Below are positions 57,597 to 64,000 of a DNA stretch of 64,000 bases, piece after piece. The translations under genes were made by a program, and so were the position numbers. The notes below the pieces were generated by a model. It worked only from the letters and a program-made list of their open reading frames with translations. It searched no databases and was not told the origin of the DNA. The number at the start of each line of letters is the position of its first letter. Position 1 is the first letter of the stretch. This stretch comes from Kappaphycus alvarezii (Eukaryota > Rhodophyta > Florideophyceae > Gigartinales > Solieriaceae): NCBI GenBank assembly GCA_002205965.3, contig NADL03000768.1, positions 1-64,000 of the forward strand. Reading direction: 5' to 3'.

Positions 57597-59018
57597 CTAG
57601 GGAGCGGCGCTGCTGCCTCCCTGGTTCTCCCTAATCCTCCTCTCGCGCTTCCGGACGGAAAAGGAGTTGCGACCAGGGCGCCGCTTCCTGCGCTTTCCTG
57701 GATTAGCGAGCGCCGCCTTCCGAACCTCTAGGATGGAAATGAATGTAGAATTTTTACCGACGCATTCACGGAGAGCTTGAGAGGAGAGCTCCAAGGCAAA
57801 GCGCTCACATGGGTCCCATATCTGGCCCGTCTCGGTGTTCATGGTGATGCAGTAATGGACACCATGGGAACTCTGGATCGTCACGACGTAGACACCAATA
57901 GGAAGAGCCAAGGTCTCCTTGATGCTCGGGTTGTAGATTTGATGTAGAATGAACGAGCGTGGAGGCGCATGCTTCTGGGCGTCCCTCAGGCTCCTGATGC
58001 GACCCCAACGTGTGACATCGGCCTTCAAAGCTCTATCGTTACCCTCATAGTACTCCAACCACTCTCGTGCGACGGGAGGGGCACCCAACTACCAAAGGGC
58101 GTTGGAGATTGAGAAACCGATGCATAAGTCAGTATCATCACGGAATACCACATCAGTGCGAGTAGAGGCTAAGAGAGAATCAGGGGAAGCACGGGGCTCC
58201 CTGGAACGAACTGATGACAACTGGAGATCACGACCAGGATGAAGTTGGCACCACCTGTGGAAGCGCGACACAGCACTGAGTCGACCTTCACACCCCAAAG
58301 AGAACCGGGCCTTACGAGAGATGGAGTGACCGTCTGGCTCTTGGGGGCCGTAGAATGCGAGAGTGTAGAGCAAAACCGAGTGCTCCTCTCCCGTTTCCGT
58401 GTCGACTGCTCTATAAGTCTGGGTGTCGTCGTACCAGCGGACCGTGCTGATAATCCAATCCTCTTCCCGTACTCCACCGTACACACGCCGATCGTGCTGG
58501 GCTTCCGTGAGACCGGGTTGAAAAGAATCCTCCCGAGTGACTTCGTCACCAACGCAGTGAATCACGTAATCTGTGATGTGGGTCCCGAAGAGATCGAGGA
58601 ACTCCTGACGAGAGACACGGTATGGATATATTCCACAGGCGTCGGTGTGGATGAAGAAAGGGTTCCGCTCCTCCCCGCCGAGGAAAAGCACCTTCCTGAT
58701 GTAGGAATGCTCCGACAATAACCGCATCAAATTCGCTCTAGCCACTGGAGGAGGCCCCTTTGCGCCGCGGGCGACTCGCGCCGCCTTAGTGGCGATATTC
58801 TTGCGAGGTGCACGGCCACCGGTGCTCAAACGAGCAAGCGACTTCGTTCGAGCCATTGGGAAAAAAGGAAAGGGAAGGAAGGAGTTGCGGAGGGTTAAGC
58901 GTTCAAGGCGGTGCAGAACGGGGGATAAATTAATGAACGGGGGAATTGCAGAGAAGAAAGATCGTTCAAGATAAGTTCTGGACGGTTGCGAATTTCGAGG
59001 GCAGCGGACGGAGCTCAA
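57597..59018 (-). mobile_element. Antisense accessory gene of gypsy-2: histone H3 tail mimic plus cysteine-peptidase-like part
   Basis: The reading region lies on the minus strand between integrase and 3' LTR, about 470 codons in two successive open stretches (about one break). I place the start at 58,856, where the protein reads MARTKSLARLSTGGRAPRK followed by NIATKAAR. This aligns without gaps to the histone H3 N-terminus, 20 of the first 26 tail residues identical. K4, S10, K18 and K23 are kept; positions 9, 14 and 27 are Leu, Arg and Val. There is no histone fold afterwards. The middle part (YPYRVSRQEFLDLFG, DWIISTVRWYDD, TETGEEHSVLLYTL) is unknown. Further on, DLCIGFSISNAL (Cys near 58,123) and SSHGVHYCITMN ... 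IWDP (His near 57,857, Asp near 57,815) resemble the Cys, His and Asp sites of papain-like peptidases such as Josephin or OTU types. The C-terminus is Lys/Arg-rich. Known: gypsy elements may carry antisense or 3' extra ORFs. Inferred: chromatin mimicry and peptidase role. Confidence 0.6.
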
Positions 59019-59399
59019 CAGTGCCTTGGGTTGGCGAAGACGAGAGGTTGAGATGAGGGAACGGAGATGAGGGAACGGATTGACAGAGTCTGGAGGATTT
59101 GGGACCTCCGGGCGTATACTGGCTGTTTGTCGGCACCTCAGTCGTTCGCCCGGAGAATGGTTGCACGTCGGGCGTATACTGGCCGTTTGGCGGCACCCCA
59201 GTCGTTGGCCCGACGGAAGTTGAAGGGTTGATTAGGCTGACAAGTTGAGTAGGGCGAGTAGGGACTGAGGTCGGTGGAATGGATGGTGTGCGAGTCGGGC
59301 ATGGGGTTGTGATGAGGGGGCCCCTAGGTGAGAGAGAAGCTGAGCTGGAAGCCCGTTATTATGATTGCGGCGCCCGTGGCCCACAGTCATTGGGGGGCG
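59019..59399 (-). promoter_or_regulatory. Region upstream of the antisense gene, with a tandem repeat
   Basis: No open gene. Two imperfect copies of a 47-base unit (59,108-59,154 and 59,167-59,214), built on GGGCGTATACTGGC and GTCGTT(C/G)GCCCG, lie upstream of the antisense gene. They may belong to its promoter. A polypurine tract (TTGGGGGGCG) directly before 59,400 serves the plus-strand element. Confidence 0.4.
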
Positions 59400-59682
59400 T
59401 GTCGCGCGATTTTTGTGTCGCGCGACGGTTAGGGTCGCTAGTTGATTGGCCCAGTATGTTCGTACAGTATACAGTACTACTGTACACTGTACGAGCGGGA
59501 AGTGGGCTCGTACAGTGTACAGTAGTAGTGTACACTGTACTTGCACGTTCATGAGTAGAAAACCCAGACCGGCCGCCCTATAAGATGACGCGAGGGCGGC
59601 CGGAGTCCGGGGGAATGAGAGGTAGGTTCCGCTTGGCCGCGAGAGAGAGAAGAGAACAGAGTAAACAAAAACAAGCATTGCA
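59400..59682 (+). repeat. 3' LTR of gypsy-2
   Basis: 283 bases, about 98.6% identical to the 5' LTR by eye, so the insertion is recent compared with everything else here. Followed by CAGT, the target repeat. Confidence 0.9.
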
Positions 59683-59722
59683 CAGTGGATAGCATGTCTC
59701 CCGAGAGGATCGAGGAGGGGTG
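59683..59722 (-). pseudogene. 5'-truncated LINE, upstream 40 bases
   Basis: Minus-strand codons LLDPLGRHAIH, the beginning of the LINE zinc region, which continues at 52,516 (PAMEGFPRRHNH) across the gypsy-2 insertion. Compare DPSGQHALTCKYEDGMTRRDH in the LINE at 50,702. This shows that gypsy-2 landed inside the CCHC-coding part of the LINE. Confidence 0.7.
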
Positions 59723-59962
59723 ATAGCCAAGGGAACAATGGGCCAGGTTCCACTTGTCAAAATTTATGCAAAATTTGCATAAATCGCTGACCCCTCAAAT
59801 TCGCCATTTCGGCCCGGAAACTTTGGATTTCTTCCGAAATGCCATAGGGTCACCCATCACCCACACGTGTATACGCACACACGTGGAAGACGCCTCATGC
59901 TTCTTATGAGGCTTGCCACCGATGCGGGGGTCATGTGATGGTCTCGCCAACTCAGCAATAAA
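59723..59962 (-). repeat. LTR of copia-B, right part of a split copy
   Basis: It starts ATAGCCAA (right target repeat of the LINE) and continues as the B repeat (AACAATGGGCCAGGTTCC onwards) to the repeat start near 59,960 (TCAGCAATA). Confidence 0.7.
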
Positions 59963-60356
59963 TGGTTTCCCGGTAATAACGTTCATTAAGGGCATTTTTA
60001 GAACTGCTTCCAAAGTTTTCAAATTTGTGTTAAACAGTTTGGCCCAATTCAAACATCAATACAGCACCTTATTTTGCAAACTCGTCGGAACCAAAATCCC
60101 TTGTGCCAAACTATAGGACTCAACCGGTCATGCATATTATAGAATCACATAACTGATTTTGGATACATCCGGACAGACTGTAATCATAATTAAAAACCTC
60201 ATACGTACTACGGAATCACATAACTGATTTTGGATGCAGCCGGATAGACCGTAATCATAATTAGAAACCTCAAACGTACAATAGAATAACATAACTGATT
60301 TTGGATGCAGCCGGACAGAGCGTAATCACAACTGGAACCCTCATACACAAAATAAG
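59963..60356 (-). repeat. LTR fragment of copia-C with minisatellite units
   Basis: Matches the C repeat around 9,745-10,130 (TTTAGAACTGCTTCCAAAG, AATACAGCACCTTATTTTG), followed by about three to four minisatellite units (60,120-60,345). Confidence 0.6.
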
Positions 60357-60935
60357 GTCAACAAACAGTCTTAGACGCCTCCTCAAAAAACAAGGCCAAT
60401 ATGTTGGAACAATAAACTCGAGCTGATCAATTTCCGAATTACTACAAACACCACAGAGAAGACAGAAAACAGAGCCAACAAACAACAGAGACCAGATCAA
60501 TGACATCAAAAACCACTGAGGATCCCCACACAGAGTGCTTGAAAACAAAAATATGGTCCTAACAGCGATGGAGCACAAACAATGATTGCTTTGATTCAAA
60601 ACACAATGATAACAACAAAAAAACTCAAGATTCACACACAGAGTGCTTAACAACCATAAAATTGGTTCCTATACACAAAGAGGCCCCAACAACAACTCTT
60701 TCGATTCAGAAACGTATAATACCCACAGAACCACTCAGGGTCTACACACAGAGTGCTTGGCAACCACCAAATAAGTCCCAACAAAGAAAATAACCCCAAA
60801 AAATCACCACGAAGCATCAAATGACAACACCGACAGCACCAAAAACTCAGAAACAGCTTTAACCTCAACGTCAACGTCAACAGTTGAGTGGCGGATCAAG
60901 CGGAAAGAGCGGTCGCGTGGGCTGGACTCATAACC
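60357..60935 (-). mobile_element. Leader end and primer-site region of another copia-A (A4)
   Basis: About 565 bases of A leader with hairpin units (about 60,520-60,765), diverged from A1 and A2. The primer-site position is at about 60,922-60,935 next to the LTR. Older copy. Confidence 0.65.
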
Positions 60936-62727
60936 TGATGAAAGGAACAGGGAATGATGAGGGATGAGGAGTGAGAATGAAAAGGGAAGTAGGAAACTAG
61001 CGTAGATGCAGAAGGGAAACAGAAAGTAGACAGGACGGCAAAGGTGAGTTTGGTGTTGAAATAAAAAGCAATTCCGTGCCTTTGCTTTACTTGGATGAAC
61101 TACTAGACTACACATATATAATGTTTGCCGGTACTCACTTCGGCTTTGTGAAAGCAAAATGAAACTAGCAAAATCTACATTTGCAGCACTATCTTCGTCG
61201 AGTCCATAGCCTACCCAAGCCTAGATGCTTCAGAATACCTGATTTGCGTGCGCGGGAAATTCATAATTACCGATTTTCAAAACGTAAGTAACATTACGTT
61301 TATGCTAGCCATGCATGTTCTGTTACGTAAACGTACACTAAAACAGTCAACCCGTGAATTATGCCTTACGTGCCCCGCCAACGCAACTGTAATCTCTCGG
61401 CCTGTAACAGAACCCAGGGCGGGAACTTAAAATATCATAAGAGTAGAAAACACTTTTTGGAGGGCTTGTCTCACGTTGTCATGTAACAGTACGTAGATCT
61501 CATGTAGGCCGTTCAGCGTGAATTAAGCCTCACGTGCCATACGTGCGATACTGTAAAGCAACGTGGCTGCATCAACATACTATGGCTGCATACTTGTGCA
61601 AGAGTGATTTACACACAGCCAGTTTAATGAGTATAGTGTAAGCCGTATGCAGCCAGTCCAGGCAATTAAAGGATAAATATAGAAACCGGTATTTACTTGT
61701 ACACGTAGGACACCTATGATATTGTACACGTATGAAACATAGGAGGCTGTACACGTATGCCACATAGGAGGCTGTACACGTATGCCACATAGGAGGCTGT
61801 AGACGTATGACACATAGGGTACAGTACTTTGAGCCTAGAATAGAGACAAACTATCAACCAACCATAACATGCCAAGTGTCAGAATGCTCCACAATGGACA
61901 GCTCAAATATCGCCACATGGAGCGATATGAATGGCATGGAGGCGTATCTAGCTGCCAATGAGAGGGCAGATTACCAAGTGGTTTGAAAAATGGCAAAATG
62001 ACCTGTGATTTTGAGTTGGCGCGGGCGCTGGATCTATAAGTGCTCGCATGTCCTGGCTATGGAGCAACCATGACTCAAGATCTCTCGCTGCACCGTTGTT
62101 GCTGATGGTTATTTCGAGAGGATTGTCGTCCCGCGCCCCAAGCGCACGTGGGACGGTCCGGGAAAGGCGTGTAAGAAGGCTCTTCCAATCGGACAGGGTT
62201 TTCAAAGTTCGCTGTTTCCTATCGCTTTTCAACCTACTGTCTTTGTTACAGTCTTCGAAGGAGCGTGGTCTGTGCAGCCCTGTTAGTCCTTCGGCAAGTT
62301 CACTCGTCCTGAGTGTTCTTCGTGCTGGTTGTCGTCGTCTGTAAGTTGTCATGCTTACACTAGAAGTTATTCAAGCTGTCTGGATCCCGTATTTAGATGG
62401 TGGAATTTTATTCAAGTGCCCCCTTTGTCCTTTTTGGAGTTAGTGATGGTTCAGCCGTCACCTGGAAATGTTCTTAGTCTTTTAGTGTAACCACTACCTG
62501 TATGGTTCAGGGTTTTGAACACATAAAGGATTCCTCCCCCATGATTTTGAATTGCCCGAAAATGGGCTTTCGTCCCAGGCAACTTTCGATTTGGCCCATT
62601 TTACACGTATAATAGGTGAGCACACAGAAGTAGGGTTCACTCTCGCATTTTCATGTTACAAGTGTACACATGTCCAGGTGGCAACTAAAAGCCATGGGAT
62701 CGCATGCGTTATATCCCATTTACAACA
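60936..62727 (-). repeat. 5' LTR of copia-A4, with an insertion
   Basis: A complete but diverged A repeat (TGTTGTAAATGGG at 62,727 down to CATCA) with a 523-base insert at 62,019-62,541. Four tandem 26-base units (TACACGTATGCCACATAGGA type) lie at about 61,715-61,812. The TATATA region is near 61,114. Confidence 0.75.
62019..62541. mobile_element. 523-base insert of unknown kind with 13-base target repeat
   Basis: The A repeat is interrupted between TGATTTTGAGTTG (62,006-62,018) and TGATTTTGAATTG (62,542-62,554), a 13-base near-perfect duplication. That length suits LINE-machinery insertion (SINE, LINE scrap or processed retrocopy). On the minus strand 62,352-62,019 is open for about 111 codons (MTTYRRRQPARRTL..., later RALGARDDNPLEITISNNG), basic at first. 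No homology recognised, no poly-A tail seen on either strand. Confidence 0.55.
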
Positions 62728-63144
62728 CTTATTAGTACGGAAAGGCTGTAATTGTGGTAAGACGCCCTTTGCTGCGGGGACCTTTCAGGGTAGTCGCTGA
62801 AAATTCCTGGCCGTCTACAGGTGAAAGTTTCTGTGCTTACCCGTGGCTCACGGATTGCACTCAAAGTTAAAAGACCAACACTGGCCGATAATCAGGGGTA
62901 GCGCCCTAATGTACAAATAAAGAGGTGGTAAGAGTTAAAGAGGAGGAAAACCAAAGAGGTCAAGAGTTTAAAATTGAACACTAAGAGTATTTGAATAAAT
63001 GATGCAAACTTCTTATAGGGAAAGGCTTGCCGTTGCAAGCGACCATCGGTCGCTGGCCTAGGATAAACGATGACAGGATCTTGCATACTCACTGAACACG
63101 TGGTAGGAGAGATTATTTCTAGCAAAGGAGCGTCAATTATAGCC
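62728..63144 (+). mobile_element. Copia-A3 leader, gag-proximal part
   Basis: Plus-strand A leader sequence matching the complement of 5,914-6,335. It starts abruptly next to the A4 repeat start at 62,727 and leads into gag. Diverged by many substitutions. Confidence 0.65.
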
Positions 63145-64000
63145 ATGGACGATCTTCGGGGCGCAGAACGGATTAAAAAGCTCCGCAACTCTAACTTCCA
63201 CCTTTTGAAACAGAAGGTGCAGCTTCTTCTCGTGCTCCAAGAATTTAAGACTGCATTGTCGATGATCCTCGTCACAGTCTCCTCGGGAATCTCACGACGG
63301 CGCGTTCAAAGCATGGAGCCGAGGTGATCGCAAAGCACGAGCACTCTTCGGACTCTCTCTGTCCGATGAGCATCTTGAGCATGTGCCCACTGCGACAACT
63401 GCCAAGGAGATGTGGACTACTATCCTCATCACGTTTGAGAGACATACACTCCTCAATAAACTTGCGCTTCTGCGTCGGTTGTAAATGGCAGCCATGGATA
63501 GTAACAAGAGAGTCCTACAGTATGGTAACCGTGTGACCCAGTTGGCAGGGACGCTAAAATCTATGGACGTGACCATCGATGACAAAGAGGTAGCCATGGC
63601 TGTGTTCGACATATTTCTACCTCGGTTCGACAATCTCATCGTTGCTGTGGATGCTTTCGGCAATGAGGACAGGGTTTTTACTCTGTAATTTAAGAAGAGA
63701 CGGTTGTTGCAGGAAGAGGAGCGTGCTCAAATGAGGGAGTTGAAAGGGACAAAATCCAATGCTGCGCTCATATCCAATGCCCGTCCGAATGACTACAGAG
63801 GTAATGCTAGACAGCTGCACTGGTCGAGCTGCGGTCATTCTGGTCAAACCGTGGTCAGGTGCTGGAGCAAAGATGTGCACGGTAGGCGCCCGGGAGCTCC
63901 TAGGAGCTATCGTACATCTGGGACTTGTAGCGGAAGAGCGCCTAGTGGTCATCGAAACAATAAGAATCACCCAGGAGGAGATCAGCAGGCGTTCGTAAGT
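63145..64000 (+). mobile_element. Copia-A3 gag fossil, cut by window end
   Basis: Gag of family A on the plus strand, from MDDLRGAERIKKLRNSNFH through LCPMSILSMCPLRQ-type remains, QYGNRVTQLAGTLKSMDVTIDDKEVAMAVFD and FDNLIVAVDAFGNEDRVFTL to the knuckle region (CGHSGQTVVRC, near 63,835). Broken in a few places. The rest lies beyond the window. Confidence 0.75.

Noticed and set aside
58089-58856. A host histone H3 gene or pseudogene
   Set aside because: Only the first 26 or so residues match; no histone fold follows and the gene lies inside gypsy-2 between integrase and LTR.
57597-59018. An envelope gene of gypsy-2
   Set aside because: It is antisense, has no signal peptide, no membrane segment and no Cys-rich ectodomain pattern.

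Overview
The window is a nuclear stretch of a eukaryote genome made almost wholly of retrotransposon remains stacked inside each other. I found no tRNA, rRNA, CRISPR array or host gene that I would defend. The organism cannot be fixed from this sequence. LTR retrotransposons of Ty1/copia and Ty3/gypsy type, LINEs with a restriction-like endonuclease end, and very short open frames between them would suit a repeat-rich red alga, fungus or oomycete. Red alga is my low-confidence guess.

Layout. 1-18,316 is a mosaic of four copia families, called here A, B, C and D. Each has its own long terminal repeat: A about 1.24 kb, B about 1.2-1.4 kb, C 1.3-1.6 kb, D 0.34 kb. Copia-A1 sits in copia-D with a matching 5-base target repeat, but the two sides of that site now face opposite ways. 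The flipped block is bounded by two oppositely oriented C repeats, which points to an inversion. 18,317-27,127 and 28,593-37,427 are two almost identical 8.8-kb blocks (copia-E, its repeat, and copia-A2), separated by one B repeat and an A fragment. 37,428-39,570 finishes the second copia-A and holds a foldback made of B repeat ends. 39,571-42,597 is a broken gypsy element (gypsy-1). 42,598-44,343 is mostly unassigned, with one acidic open frame. 44,344-51,853 is a cluster of LINE copies, two of them head to head. 51,854-59,962 is a clean nest: a B repeat holding a 5'-truncated LINE, which holds gypsy-2 with near-identical repeats at both ends. 59,963-64,000 returns to C and A copia remains and runs off the end inside a gag gene.

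How parts work together. Families A and B carry directly after their 5' repeat a 14-base primer site complementary to the anticodon arm of initiator tRNA-Met, the priming mode known from Drosophila copia. Their gag-pol order is gag with a CCHC knuckle, protease, integrase, reverse transcriptase, RNase H. Gypsy-2 has gag, protease, reverse transcriptase, RNase H and integrase.

Most notable: between the gypsy-2 integrase and its 3' repeat lies an antisense accessory reading region. Its protein starts with a close copy of the histone H3 tail (20 of the first 26 tail residues identical). It keeps the positions of K4, S10, K18 and K23, but has other residues at K9, K14 and K27. Further along it shows motifs like those of a papain-like cysteine peptidase. 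I know of no described retrotransposon protein of this kind, and this is the best candidate for an undescribed system here.
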